From: Candidatus Rifleibacteriota bacterium
Lineage (GTDB): Bacteria; Muiribacteriota; Ozemobacteria; Ozemobacterales; Ozemobacteraceae
Assembly: GCA_024710355.1 (NCBI GenBank)
Contig: JANJUX010000015.1
Coordinates: 1 to 64,000, forward strand
Direction of reading: 5' to 3'
Length of the DNA stretch: 64,000 nucleotides
In this document: piece by piece, positions 25,927 through 34,597 of the stretch
Layout of the letters: each line of letters opens with the position of its first letter
Position numbering within the stretch: position 1 is the stretch's first letter
Made by a program: the position numbers and the translations under genes
Notes under the pieces: generated by a model
The model's input: the letters and a program-made list of their open reading frames with translations, nothing else
Told to the model about the DNA's origin: nothing
The model's database searches: none

Positions 25927-25999
25927 GGGCGGTTAGCTCAGTTGGAAGAGCTCCTGGTTTACACCCAGGTGGTCGGCGGTTCGAACCCGTCACCGCCCA
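25927..25999 (+). tRNA. tRNA-Val (anticodon TAC)
   Basis: The cloverleaf is complete: acceptor GGGCGGT pairs with ACCGCCC, the D stem is GCTC/GAGC, and the anticodon stem CCTGG/CCAGG encloses TTTACAC. The T arm contains GGTTCGAAC. The full 3' CCA is not encoded. Confidence 0.95.
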
Positions 26000-26006
26000 C
26001 CGCAAT

Positions 26007-26082
26007 GGATCGGTAGTTCAGTTTGGTTTAGAACGCCGCCCTGTCACGGCGGAGGCCGCGGGTTCGAGTCCCGTCCGATCCG
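26007..26082 (+). tRNA. tRNA-Asp (anticodon GTC), copy 1
   Basis: Acceptor GGATCGG pairs with CCGATCC, the discriminator is G, and the anticodon stem CCGCC/GGCGG encloses CTGTCAC. It is identical to the copy at 26318-26393. Confidence 0.95.
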
Positions 26083-26096
26083 TTCTCAAGTTTTAA

Positions 26097-26169
<73 letters not shown>

Positions 26170-26181
26170 TTTGTTTTGCCC

Positions 26182-26253
26182 GGCGGCATAGCCAAGTGGT
26201 AAGGCGAAGGTCTGCAAAACCTTTATTCATCGGTTCAAATCCGATTGCCGCCT
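26182..26253 (+). tRNA. tRNA-Cys (anticodon GCA)
   Basis: Acceptor GGCGGCA pairs with TGCCGCC, the anticodon loop is CTGCAAA, and the discriminator is T, as required for cysteine tRNA. Confidence 0.95.
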
Positions 26254-26285
26254 TTGTGAAAGTTCGCTATAAGAGCTTTCCCCAA

Positions 26286-26313
26286 CAGGTATGCCGTAGT
26301 GCATGCCTTTTAT
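26286..26313 (+). terminator. hairpin terminator after tRNA-Cys
   Basis: GGTATGC and GCATGCC form a 7-bp stem with a six-base loop, followed by TTTTATAT. It separates the first four tRNAs from the second tRNA-Asp. Confidence 0.55.
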
Positions 26314-26317
26314 ATAT

Positions 26318-26393
26318 GGATCGGTAGTTCAGTTTGGTTTAGAACGCCGCCCTGTCACGGCGGAGGCCGCGGGTTCGAGTCCCGTCCGATCCG
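26318..26393 (+). tRNA. tRNA-Asp (anticodon GTC), copy 2
   Basis: It is identical in all 76 bases to tRNA-Asp copy 1, with a few identical flanking bases on each side (ATG-type bases before, CGTTC region after). This points to a recent duplication. Confidence 0.95.
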
Positions 26394-26400
26394 TTCGAAG

Positions 26401-26436
26401 AGTCACCAGAGAGAATTTAACTGGTGGCTTTTTTGT
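26401..26436 (+). terminator. terminator of the tRNA cluster
   Basis: AGTCACCAG and CTGGTGGCT form a 9-bp stem with one G-T pair, followed by TTTTTTG. Confidence 0.8.
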
Positions 26437-26465
26437 TTTCTGGCAATATTGCAGGAGAAATTCTG

Positions 26466-27098
26466 ATGAATTACATTGAAATGGTTGGTTATCTTGGTTC
26501 GCTGCTGGTGGCTGTTTCGCTGAGCATGAAGTCGCTCTGGAAGTTGCGCTGGATAAACCTTGTCGGTAGCCTGTTCTTCTCTATTTATGGCTATCTGATC
26601 GGCGCCTGGCCAATTTTTGTCGTCAATGCCTACATCTGTCTGATGAATGTCTGGTACCTGATCGATTATTCGCGCAGCAGCACCAGTTTTTCGCTTGATT
26701 CACTCGCCAATACCGGGCACAATTACTTCAAAAAATTCTACGGGTTTTACGAAGACGATATTCGCAGCTTTTTTCCTGACGTCAGCTTTGAAGACCTCGA
26801 GCGCAGCGAGACCTCAATTCTTTTTCGCAATATGATTCCGGTCGGTATTTTTTCGCTGCGCCTGGCCGGCGAAGGCCGTGCCAGAATCGTGATGGACTAC
26901 ATCGTGCCCGAATTCAGAGACTTTCAGTTCGGCGCTTATCTTTATGAAAGAAAGTCATACCTGTTTCGCGACCGCCAGATTTGCCAGCTTGAGGTTGAGA
27001 CAGCTGTTGAAGCACACCGGCGTTACCTCATTCGCCTGGGCTTCATTGAAACAACCGACGAAGTCGGCCGGCCGCTCATGGTTCGCAAAATTTCCTGA
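26466..27098 (+). CDS. YgjV-like membrane domain fused to a GNAT-like domain
   Basis: This 210-residue protein has three N-terminal transmembrane helices (about 4-75), like the YgjV inner-membrane family: VGYLGSLLVAVSLSMKSLWKLRWIN, then GYLIGAWPIFVVNAYICLMNVWYL. The C-terminal half (about 95-210) looks like a GNAT acyltransferase-type fold: IVMDYIVPEFRDFQFGAYLYE (core strand and helix) and AHRRYLIRLGFIET (the typical neighbour-strand GF motif). The start is the ATG at 26466 with CAGGAGAAA upstream; an earlier ATG lies inside the tRNA terminator. The function is unknown. The fusion suggests that a membrane-associated substrate is modified, which is inference. Confidence 0.75.
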   Translation: MNYIEMVGYLGSLLVAVSLSMKSLWKLRWINLVGSLFFSIYGYLIGAWPIFVVNAYICLMNVWYLIDYSRSSTSFSLDSLANTGHNYFKKFYGFYEDDIRSFFPDVSFEDLERSETSILFRNMIPVGIFSLRLAGEGRARIVMDYIVPEFRDFQFGAYLYERKSYLFRDRQICQLEVETAVEAHRRYLIRLGFIETTDEVGRPLMVRKIS

Positions 27099-27196
27099 CT
27101 TTTCTTTTGAGCAGTTGCGAATTTGTGCAGGGTGCTGAATAAATCTTCTGTTTCTGCCGATACATTTAAAAAAGGTGTCGGAAAACAGGAGGCAAT

Positions 27197-29044
27197 ATGT
27201 CCGGTTGCTTGTTAAGTTCGCGTTTGCAATCATCGTCAGAAATTCGAGCCACGCTGCTGGCAGCACTTTTTGCCACAGCCTTCGCCTCGGGAGCCGAGGC
27301 CAGTGCACTCGACTGGCTGAATTCAAATACAAAGGTATCGCGGCCAAAGCAGGCGAAAGCCAGAGTTTCTTCTGATCAGCAGGTTGTTCAGCTCACCGGA
27401 CTTGAGCAGAAAAGCCTGACCGGAAGCAATCTCGATTCTTACCAGTTCGCCCAGTCGCATTTCGGCAACTCGCGAAGCAAACTGGAAAGCGCCTGTCGGG
27501 CGATCAGCAGCCGCTACAATGACGCTGCCGTTCGCGACATTCTGCAAAAACTTTTTGTAATCGATACCCAGCTTTTTAAAGAAGCTATCAAAAATTCAGC
27601 TCTGGCCGTAAAAGAAATTCTGACTGTAAACGACGGACTGGGGCAGGGAATTCAGGATCTTAACCGCATAATCACGGCCCCAGGCCAGGAAACGCTCGAC
27701 CAGCTCGATAAAACGGTCGATAAAGTCGGGGCTGCCAACCTCAGCCAGTCTCTACTGGTTAAAAAATACATGGCCGGTGCGGAACGAACCATTCAACTAG
27801 CCCAGTCAGCCTACGAAACACTCGAATTGATACCCTCTCTCTCTACACCAGGGCTGGATATGATGGTTCAGATGTCGAAACAGCTCATGCGCATGACCCA
27901 GTCGAACGCTGAAGCTTTCAAAGGTCTGCTGCTCAATATTCAGAGCAGCAACGAACTGATTTCATCCGGGCTTGAAAACATTAAAAAGACGGTTCGCGAA
28001 ACTCTGCGTTTTTCTGATCACTTTGCAGTGAAGCAGTTTCCTCTGATCAATCTGCCGGCGCCATCGCGTGAAAAAATCTTCGTGCAGCTTACATCGCTGG
28101 CCAATTCGATCAAAGGCACCGAGAATACAGTTACCATAGGCGATTCTCAGGTTCGTAACACTGCTCAGCAGTTTACTCATCTGATCAGTGGTTTCCTTGC
28201 CAAAGCCGGCGAAAGTCTGAAATATCAGAGTCAGGCAGGTGTTGAAAAGGCGCCCGAGCAGATTTCGACTTACGCGAGAAACCAGGTCAGCGGGCTGTTT
28301 TTGCGGGTTAAAGAAGATATTTCTCTGATGCGCACTGAAATGGCGAAGGCTTCGCGGCCCAACGCCAGAAATCTGCCGCCGGCGGTTAACTTTGAGAGTC
28401 GCGACGAATACGCATCGAGAAATGCTCAAAGAGCCAGCAGTCAGAAATTGCCGCTGTTCCTGCTCGGAAACACTGGCGGAAGTGTTTCGCAAACTGCCTC
28501 TGCCGGAAATGGCGCCGCTCGTGGCAATTCAATGCCTGGTTTGCAGAACGGCGGTGACCTGCTTATCGGTGCAGGAGATTCTTCTGCCGGAGCTGAAAAT
28601 AGTGGTGGTTTCGATGGTTTCATTGCTCTTAATAACAGCAATCGGGGCGCTAAGAATTCGGCTGCTGTCAAGAACGGTATGACACAGGTTCTCTATCAGG
28701 AAAACAGTTTTGCAGACGATGAAACAGGCCTGATGCAGCCGGAAATGAACATCCTGACGAAGGAACTCGGGGCTGATTTTTTCTTCGGTGATAGTGGTGA
28801 GAACCAGAGTGCCGACAGTCTTATGGCAAAAGGTTCTGAGGCCGAAGGCTTTGAAGAAGATGATTCTGGGCCGCTGCCAGATGAATCAGAACGCGGCATG
28901 CAGATGAGCTACGATAACCTCAGCTCCGGCGGCGAGCCTGAAATTGAAATGCTTAAATTTGAGTCGGTTGCTGATACCGGCGATTCTTCTGATCTGCTGC
29001 CGATGATGCGCTACGACAGCGAGGTTCTCGAACTCGAAGAATAA
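27197..29044 (+). CDS. large secreted helical protein, function unknown
   Basis: This 615-residue protein has an atypical N-terminal export signal (hydrophobic about 19-36, cleavage likely after GAEASA). Residues about 85-395 are predicted to be nearly all helical, with regularly spaced Leu/Ile and Gln/Ser (for example YETLELIPSLSTPGLDMMVQMSKQLMRM). The C-terminal 200 residues are low-complexity and acidic, rich in Gly, Ser, Asp and Glu (DDSGPLPDESERGM), and end in VLELEE. AGGAGGC precedes the ATG. No homologous family is recognised. It ends at hairpins at 29071-29157, and the haem operon follows. Confidence 0.65.
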   Translation: MSGCLLSSRLQSSSEIRATLLAALFATAFASGAEASALDWLNSNTKVSRPKQAKARVSSDQQVVQLTGLEQKSLTGSNLDSYQFAQSHFGNSRSKLESACRAISSRYNDAAVRDILQKLFVIDTQLFKEAIKNSALAVKEILTVNDGLGQGIQDLNRIITAPGQETLDQLDKTVDKVGAANLSQSLLVKKYMAGAERTIQLAQSAYETLELIPSLSTPGLDMMVQMSKQLMRMTQSNAEAFKGLLLNIQSSNELISSGLENIKKTVRETLRFSDHFAVKQFPLINLPAPSREKIFVQLTSLANSIKGTENTVTIGDSQVRNTAQQFTHLISGFLAKAGESLKYQSQAGVEKAPEQISTYARNQVSGLFLRVKEDISLMRTEMAKASRPNARNLPPAVNFESRDEYASRNAQRASSQKLPLFLLGNTGGSVSQTASAGNGAARGNSMPGLQNGGDLLIGAGDSSAGAENSGGFDGFIALNNSNRGAKNSAAVKNGMTQVLYQENSFADDETGLMQPEMNILTKELGADFFFGDSGENQSADSLMAKGSEAEGFEEDDSGPLPDESERGMQMSYDNLSSGGEPEIEMLKFESVADTGDSSDLLPMMRYDSEVLELEE

Positions 29045-29117
29045 GAATTGATTTGTTGAGCTGACCCAATCGCCCGGTGGTTTTACCGGGTTCAAAAAAC
29101 AGGCGAAAAATGCTTTG

Positions 29118-29157
29118 TCCCCGCTGGCAGTAATTGTCGGGCGGGGATTTTATATTT
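29118..29157 (+). terminator. terminator upstream of the haem operon
   Basis: TCCCCGC and GCGGGGA form a 7-bp stem around a 16-base loop, followed by TTTTATATTT. A second hairpin, CCCGGT/ACCGGG, lies just before it near 29071-29090. Confidence 0.6.
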
Positions 29158-29169
29158 GATTGCGGTTGC

Positions 29170-29198
29170 TTGAAGCGCCGGTTGGGGCGTGGTACACT
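29170..29198 (+). promoter_or_regulatory. sigma70-like promoter of haem cluster 1
   Basis: TTGAAG (29170-29175), a 17-base spacer and TACACT (29193-29198), 28 bases before the hemB ATG. Confidence 0.5.
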
Positions 29199-29226
29199 GC
29201 TGCAAACCAATAAACCGGAGCAGCAT

Positions 29227-30213
29227 ATGAGTTTTCCAGTTCAGCGCCCACGTCGGCTTCGCCAGGACAGTCGCCTGCGGAAAATGATCCGCCAGATCAG
29301 TGTCGAGCCACAGCAGCTCATTTACCCGCTCTTTGTCGTCGAGGGTCTCGAAAAAACTCGTGAGATCTCGGCCATGCCGGGGCAGATGCACTGGCCGGTC
29401 AGCCAAATACATGAGCCGGTTGCCGCTGCGATGAAAAACGGGGTCGAGGCATTTATTCTTTTTGGCGTACCTTCAGCTAAAAACTCTGACGGAAGCTGTG
29501 CCGCCAGGCCTGACAGTGTTGTCTGCGAGGCAATCAGAAATATCAGGCAGCATTGCCCCGAAGCTTATATCATTACCGATGTCTGCCTCTGCGCTTACAC
29601 TACGCATGGTCATTGCGGGGTCCTCGATGCCAGTGGCTGTGTCGACAACGACCCTTCGCTTTCGCTGCTGGCAAATATGGCACTTGCCCACGTTAAGGCC
29701 GGCGCCGACATGGTTGCGCCTTCAGACATGATGGATGGCCGGGTTGGCGCGATAAGAAAGCTTCTCGATGCCGAGGGGTTCAGTCAGGTTCCGATTATGG
29801 CCTATTCGGCGAAGTATGCCTCATCTTTTTACGGGCCGTTCAGAGAAGCGGCTGGTTCGGCACCCGGCAAGGGCGACCGGCGTGGTTATCAGATGGACTT
29901 TGCGGTCAGCAGGGATGCGATGACCGAGCTGCAGCTTGACCTCGAAGAGGGCGCCGACATACTTATGGTCAAGCCCGGAATTGCTTATCTCGACATTCTG
30001 GCTGAGGCCCGCCGTCAGTTCTCGTGCCCGCTCGCCGTTTATCAGGTATCTGGTGAATATTCAATGATCAAGGCTGCTGCCGAAAAGGGCTGGGTTAACG
30101 AAAGACAGGTGGCGCTTGAATCGCTGATTGCGATGCGCCGTGCCGGGGCCGATCTGATTCTCACCTATTTTGCGCCGCAGGTTGCCGGATGGCTCAGAGA
30201 GGAAAAGAATTGA
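29227..30213 (+). CDS. hemB: delta-aminolevulinic acid dehydratase (porphobilinogen synthase)
   Basis: This 328-residue protein condenses two 5-aminolevulinate molecules into porphobilinogen. The catalytic zinc cysteines are present at 120, 122 and 130 (DVCLCAYTTHGHCG), so this is the zinc-dependent type. The Schiff-base lysines are K196 (YSAKYAS) and K249 (LMVKPG). The ATG at 29227 follows CGGAG. It is the first gene of haem cluster 1, and its TGA overlaps the ahbD start (TGATG). Confidence 0.96.
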   Translation: MSFPVQRPRRLRQDSRLRKMIRQISVEPQQLIYPLFVVEGLEKTREISAMPGQMHWPVSQIHEPVAAAMKNGVEAFILFGVPSAKNSDGSCAARPDSVVCEAIRNIRQHCPEAYIITDVCLCAYTTHGHCGVLDASGCVDNDPSLSLLANMALAHVKAGADMVAPSDMMDGRVGAIRKLLDAEGFSQVPIMAYSAKYASSFYGPFREAAGSAPGKGDRRGYQMDFAVSRDAMTELQLDLEEGADILMVKPGIAYLDILAEARRQFSCPLAVYQVSGEYSMIKAAAEKGWVNERQVALESLIAMRRAGADLILTYFAPQVAGWLREEKN

Positions 30214-31277
30214 TGCACCCGCATGCTGCCCGCCACCCCGGAAATATTGATCAAAACTGCCTCAGAGTTCTTGCCTGGGAAACCACGCGTGCCTGCCCGC
30301 TGGCGTGCCCGCACTGCCGTGCCGCCGCCGTCGATTTTCGCGATCCTGACGAACTGACAACTGAAGAAGCGGTCGCCATGCTTAAATCTGCAGCCGAAAT
30401 GGGGCCTGCCCTGGTAATTCTCAGCGGTGGCGAACCATTGCTGCGCGAAGATCTTGAAGAAATTGCCGCCAAAGCGGTTGAAATGGGTCATCGCCCGGTG
30501 GTGTCATGTAATGATGGCCGACTGTTAACTGACGCCAGACTAGAAAGTCTTGCAAAAGCCGGGATCAAGCACTTCAGCTTCAGTATGCATTCTTCCAGCG
30601 AGGCTGACCACGATGCTTTCGTCAGAATACCCGGGACATATCAGGAAGCCCTGCGGGCCTTTTCCCGGATCAAGGCGCACGGCATGTCTTTTCAGATCAA
30701 TACGACCGTTCTGCCCACGAATTCAAGCAGACTCGAAGAGATAAAGGACTGGGTCGTGGCTTTAGGGGCTGCTGCCTGGCACCTGTTTTTCATTGTTCCG
30801 ACCGGTCGGGCGGCTGACGGCGGTTCTGAAGTAGAACTGCCACCGCATGAAATCGAGCGGGTTCTGCAGTATGTGGCTGAAAACTCTGACACCTGGCAGA
30901 TTCCGGTTAAGGTTACCTGTGCGCCGCAGTATGCTCAGATTCGTGCCGAAATGGGGCGTGAACCCGGCAGTCGAGGGCGCAGCTGCATGGCCGGCAACGG
31001 TTTTGTTTTCGTCAGCTGGTGCGGTGAGGTCAAGCCCTGTGGTTATTTTGATATGGTCGTTGGTAACATTCGAAAAACGTCTCTAAAAGAGATTTATCAG
31101 GGCAGTGTCGAATTGAAGAATATGCGTACACCCGAGAAACTCGAAGGTGTGTGTGGTCTTTGCCGCTTCAATCGCATTTGTGGCGGCTGTCGGGCCCGTG
31201 CGCATGCGGTGCATGGCAGTTATATGGCTACCGACCCGAATTGTAAGTTTTCTGCTGGTCAAAGAGACAAAACCTGA
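30213..31277 (+). CDS. ahbD: radical SAM haem b synthase (Fe-coproporphyrin III decarboxylase)
   Basis: This 354-residue radical SAM protein has the iron-sulfur motif CPLACPHC (C28, C32, C35) in the context LRVLAWETTRACPL, typical of AhbD/NirJ relatives. The SAM-binding GGEP motif (LSGGEPLL) and a C-terminal SPASM-like cysteine cluster (PCGYF; GVCGLCRFNRICGGCRARA) are also present. AhbD decarboxylates the two propionates of Fe-coproporphyrin III to the vinyls of haem b. The start at 30213 overlaps the hemB stop; GAGAGGAAAA lies upstream. The AhbD rather than AhbC call rests on the N-terminus and on the clear AhbC found at 54743. NirJ-like activity cannot be excluded. Confidence 0.88.
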   Translation: MHPHAARHPGNIDQNCLRVLAWETTRACPLACPHCRAAAVDFRDPDELTTEEAVAMLKSAAEMGPALVILSGGEPLLREDLEEIAAKAVEMGHRPVVSCNDGRLLTDARLESLAKAGIKHFSFSMHSSSEADHDAFVRIPGTYQEALRAFSRIKAHGMSFQINTTVLPTNSSRLEEIKDWVVALGAAAWHLFFIVPTGRAADGGSEVELPPHEIERVLQYVAENSDTWQIPVKVTCAPQYAQIRAEMGREPGSRGRSCMAGNGFVFVSWCGEVKPCGYFDMVVGNIRKTSLKEIYQGSVELKNMRTPEKLEGVCGLCRFNRICGGCRARAHAVHGSYMATDPNCKFSAGQRDKT

Positions 31278-31349
31278 GTATATTGTTATAACCCCCAGAC
31301 TCGATGGCAGTACTGGCTATCACTGTATGATCAAGGAAGGACAAGCCTG

Positions 31350-31793
31350 ATGGACGATAAAGACCGCGAAATACTGCAGATGCTTCAGGGCCGTTTTCCG
31401 CTGGAATCTGAGCCATACAGAGTAATTGGTGACAAACTCTGGATGGACGAAGTTTCAGTCATATCAAGAATTGCCAGAATGTACGAAAATGGCGCCATAC
31501 GCTACCTGGGGCCTTTCTTCGACAGTCGCAAACTCGGCTACAAGGGTTGCCTCGCTGCCATCGACGCGCCGGCTGACCGGGTCGATGCCATTGCCGCGGT
31601 AATCAACGGTTATTCTGAAATTACTCACAATTATCTGCGAGAGGGCAGCCCGAATATCTGGTTTACAGTCATTGCCCCTTCAGAAGAGCGCCGTGAGCAG
31701 ATTCTTGCCGAAATTCGGCAGAAGACCGGTGTTAAGGATATTCTGATATTTGCTTCGAAGAAGCTGTTCAAGGTAAAGGTTGATCTTGACTAG
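31350..31793 (+). CDS. ahbA: siroheme decarboxylase subunit AhbA (Lrp/AsnC-like)
   Basis: This 147-residue protein has an Lrp/AsnC-type winged helix (about 3-55) and a RAM-like ligand-binding domain. The sequence EITHNYLREGSPNIWFTVIA matches the AhbA pattern (T-H-N-Y-L-R-x5-N-x-W-F-T), with His and Tyr near the haem. With AhbB it removes two acetate carboxyls from siroheme to give 12,18-didecarboxysiroheme. GGAAGGA precedes the ATG. A 72-base gap after ahbD contains AT-rich sequence that may hold a second promoter. ahbB starts nine bases downstream. Confidence 0.9.
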   Translation: MDDKDREILQMLQGRFPLESEPYRVIGDKLWMDEVSVISRIARMYENGAIRYLGPFFDSRKLGYKGCLAAIDAPADRVDAIAAVINGYSEITHNYLREGSPNIWFTVIAPSEERREQILAEIRQKTGVKDILIFASKKLFKVKVDLD

Positions 31794-31802
31794 GAGACAG
31801 TA

Positions 31803-32279
31803 ATGGACAGTAAAACCCGTCAGATTCTGTGTGAACTTCAGGATGGTTTCAAACTCGAAACCCGCCCGTTCAAGAGAATCGCCAACAAGGTTGGCTGCAC
31901 AGAAGAAGAAGTCATTGAAATAATCAGTAAATGCCGAGATGAAGGTATTATCAGAAGAATCGGCGCTGCCATCAGGCCTGAACAGATTGGCCATGCCGCG
32001 AATGCTCTGGTTGCCTGGGATGTCGCCGAGGAGAACGTCGACGAAATTGGTGCCGCCCTGGCCGAAATGCGTGAAATTTCGCATTGTTACGAGCGGGAGT
32101 GCCCACCCGGCTGGCATTACAACCTTTTTACCATGATTCATGCCAGATCTGAAGAAGAGCTGCGCAATATCGTTGCCGGCATCAGCGAGCGTTTCAAGTT
32201 CAACGGTTTCAAGATTTTCAGAACCGAAAAAGAGCTGAAAAAGACTTCGATGCGCTATTTCGAGGAAACACAGCCGTGA
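31803..32279 (+). CDS. ahbB: siroheme decarboxylase subunit AhbB (Lrp/AsnC-like)
   Basis: This 158-residue paralogue of AhbA has the same winged helix plus RAM layout. EISHCYERECPPGWHYNLFTMIHA matches the AhbB signature (S-H-C-Y-x-R-x5-W-x-Y-N-L-F-T-M-I-H). It forms the siroheme decarboxylase heterodimer with AhbA. AGGAG precedes the ATG. Its TGA overlaps the GTG start of hemL (GTGA), so the two are translationally coupled. Confidence 0.92.
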   Translation: MDSKTRQILCELQDGFKLETRPFKRIANKVGCTEEEVIEIISKCRDEGIIRRIGAAIRPEQIGHAANALVAWDVAEENVDEIGAALAEMREISHCYERECPPGWHYNLFTMIHARSEEELRNIVAGISERFKFNGFKIFRTEKELKKTSMRYFEETQP

Positions 32280-33553
32280 ACAGTAAAGCCCTGGAAGCAG
32301 CTGTAAAGGTTTTTCCGGGCGGGGTTAACAGCCCGGTGCGTGCCTTCAAATCTGTCGGCGGTAACCCGATTTTTATCAGCCGGGCTGCCGGCAGTCGTGT
32401 TTTTGATATCGAGGGCCGCGACTATATCGATTATGTGGGCTCATGGGGCCCGATGATTCTTGGGCATGCCGACTCCGACGTCGTAGAAGCTGTCTGCCAT
32501 ACAGCTGCTGACGGCCTGAGCTTTGGGGCGCCAACCGAGGGTGAAACGGTTCTTGCCAGTCTGATCCGCGAGGCTTTTCCGGTAATCGAGCGCATGCGTT
32601 TTGTCAGCAGCGGTACCGAAGCGACCATGTCGGCCGTGCGACTTGCCCGCGGTTTTACCGGTCGCCCGCTGATCATCAAGTGCGATGGTGCCTATCATGG
32701 CCATGCTGATTCTTTGCTGGTCAACGCCGGTTCTGGTGTCGCCACGCTCGCAATACCCGGTTGCCCGGGTATCCCTGAAGATATTGCGCGAAATACCCTG
32801 GTGGTGCCGTTCAATGATGCTGCTGCGGTCGAAGCCTGCTTTAAAAAACACCCCGGCCAGATCGCTGGTCTGATTATTGAACCGGTCTGCGGCAATATGG
32901 GAGTCGTCAACCCGGCCGCCGGTTATCTCGAAAAGCTGCAAAAGCTGTGCGCCGATAATGGCTCTCTGCTGATTTTTGACGAAGTCATGACCGGTTTCAG
33001 AGGCTGCTTTGGCGGTGTCAGCAACCTGTCTGGTGTTAAACCCGACCTGACCTGCCTTGGCAAAGTCGTTGGCGGCGGCATGCCGCTGGCAGTTTACGGC
33101 GGTCGGGCCGAGATAATGGGCAGAATTGCCCCCGAAGGGCCGGTTTACCAGGCTGGAACCCTCTCTGGCAACCCGGTTGCCGTTGCTGCCGGTATCGCCA
33201 CCCTCAGAAAAATTAAAGCTGACAATGGTTTTTATCAGCGCCTGCTTGCCAGATCTGAAAAGCTAGACAAGGGGCTGGCCGCCGCCGCGACCGAAGCCGG
33301 CATCAAGGTTACCGGCAACCGTTTCGGTTCGATGCTGACGATGTTTTTTGCCGCTGAACCGGTCACCGATTATGATTCGGCGAAAAAATCAGATACACAG
33401 CTGTTCGCCCGCTGGTTTAGAGAGATGCTCGCCGAAGGTATCTATCTTGCCCCCTCACAGTTCGAGGCCGCCTTTGTCTCGATTGCTCACACCGAAGCCG
33501 ATATCGACCGCACTTTGGCCGCTGCCCGAAGTGTCTTTAAAAAACTGCGCTGA
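32276..33553 (+). CDS. hemL: glutamate-1-semialdehyde 2,1-aminomutase
   Basis: This 425-residue PLP enzyme has family length and motifs: GGVNSPVRAF near the N-terminus, the SSGTEATMSAVRLAR phosphate-binding region, the FDEVMTGFR Asp, and the PLP lysine K263 (CLGKVVGGGMPL). It converts glutamate-1-semialdehyde to 5-aminolevulinate. The start is GTG, overlapping the ahbB stop. It is the last gene of haem cluster 1; its partner hemA is in cluster 2. Confidence 0.96.
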   Translation: MNSKALEAAVKVFPGGVNSPVRAFKSVGGNPIFISRAAGSRVFDIEGRDYIDYVGSWGPMILGHADSDVVEAVCHTAADGLSFGAPTEGETVLASLIREAFPVIERMRFVSSGTEATMSAVRLARGFTGRPLIIKCDGAYHGHADSLLVNAGSGVATLAIPGCPGIPEDIARNTLVVPFNDAAAVEACFKKHPGQIAGLIIEPVCGNMGVVNPAAGYLEKLQKLCADNGSLLIFDEVMTGFRGCFGGVSNLSGVKPDLTCLGKVVGGGMPLAVYGGRAEIMGRIAPEGPVYQAGTLSGNPVAVAAGIATLRKIKADNGFYQRLLARSEKLDKGLAAAATEAGIKVTGNRFGSMLTMFFAAEPVTDYDSAKKSDTQLFARWFREMLAEGIYLAPSQFEAAFVSIAHTEADIDRTLAAARSVFKKLR

Positions 33554-33572
33554 TAAGATTTGTTAGTAAATA

Positions 33573-33608
33573 AAAAAGCCGGCTGACAAAAGCGTCAGCC
33601 GGCTTTTA
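33573..33608. terminator. bidirectional terminator between hemL and the pseudopilin gene
   Basis: AAAAGCCGGCTGAC and GTCAGCCGGCTTTT form a near-perfect 14-bp stem with a six-base loop. Confidence 0.9.
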
Positions 33609-33626
33609 AACGCGGTTTAAATCAGA

Positions 33627-34469
33627 TTATTTGGCAGTAATTTTAATCGGGTTGGTTCTGATAGCATAGCGAAGCGGAGTACCGAGAAGGTTTTTGTCAA
33701 CGATTGTTGCGACATTCTTGTCGGTAGAAAGCTTGCGGTCGATACGAACTTCTTTGTATTTTCTCAGGATTGTGAGGTTGCCATCCAGGCAGAGTGAATG
33801 AACGCCCAGTTTAACGTTGTTGGTGTTGTTAACGGTGGTTACGAGAACCGACGAGGATGCTGTAGTTTCGGAAGAGTAGCTGTTGGTGGAGTTAATACCC
33901 AGAATAATACTGGATGAGGCTCTCTCGTTATTTTCATAAATCTGAAAATCGGCTGCATCGAGAGATTCGCAGCAAAGAGGCTTGTTGAAGTGAAAATAAA
34001 GAAGGTCGTTGGCATTCATCGAGCGGTCGTTGTCACTGTCTTCCCACTCAACCCTTACGAGTGCCAGGTCTTTGATGTAGTAGTCGCGGATATCATCTGA
34101 ATCCTGACTGGTCGGGCCTTCGCTGTAAACAAAGCAGGCATAGGGGTCGAGCTTGTAGTTTTTGCCCCACGGGTCGACCGGAATAAAGGTCAGATAACGA
34201 CCCTGAAGTCCGTTAAAATCGTTTTCTCCTGGTACCGGAACCGGCTCCAGAAGAGTGGTGTCCGTCGACAGGATGCCGAGGTAAGGAAAGTCTTCCTGTG
34301 AATTGTAGAGAACGACCGCCTGTTTGAGGACGTCGAGGTCCTGCAGAGCTTTGGCTCTCTTGCTCTCGCGCACATAGTCAGCGTAGTATGGCGTCGCAAC
34401 ACCGACCAGAATGGCGATGATGGCGACAACCACCAATAATTCAATCAACGAAAAACCGCGTTTCATCAT
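33627..34469 (-). CDS. GspG-like type II/IV pseudopilin with extra C-terminal domain
   Basis: This 280-residue protein (279 from the second ATG) begins with a class III prepilin signal. Prepilin peptidase should cut at RG|FSLIE, with Glu at +5, followed by the hydrophobic helix LIELLVVVAIIAILVGVATPYY. Residues about 30-130 resemble GspG major pseudopilins, including FIPVDPWGKNY. An added beta-rich domain of about 150 residues follows, with LLYFHFNKPLCCESLDAADFQIY, which looks like an Ig-like/big-domain interaction module. Usual GspG proteins have about 140 residues. AAGGAG precedes the start. No secretion genes adjoin it. Confidence 0.85.
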   Translation of the reverse strand: MMKRGFSLIELLVVVAIIAILVGVATPYYADYVRESKRAKALQDLDVLKQAVVLYNSQEDFPYLGILSTDTTLLEPVPVPGENDFNGLQGRYLTFIPVDPWGKNYKLDPYACFVYSEGPTSQDSDDIRDYYIKDLALVRVEWEDSDNDRSMNANDLLYFHFNKPLCCESLDAADFQIYENNERASSSIILGINSTNSYSSETTASSSVLVTTVNNTNNVKLGVHSLCLDGNLTILRKYKEVRIDRKLSTDKNVATIVDKNLLGTPLRYAIRTNPIKITAK

Positions 34470-34597
34470 ATAACTCCTTTTAGACAGGCTAAGAGCTGAT
34501 CGTCTAAATCGTTACTTCCAACTTTCGACAATATAGACCAATAGTTTTAGCAAAAATCATCAATTTGCAAGGACTTTTTTTGCTAAGCTCGTTTTTT

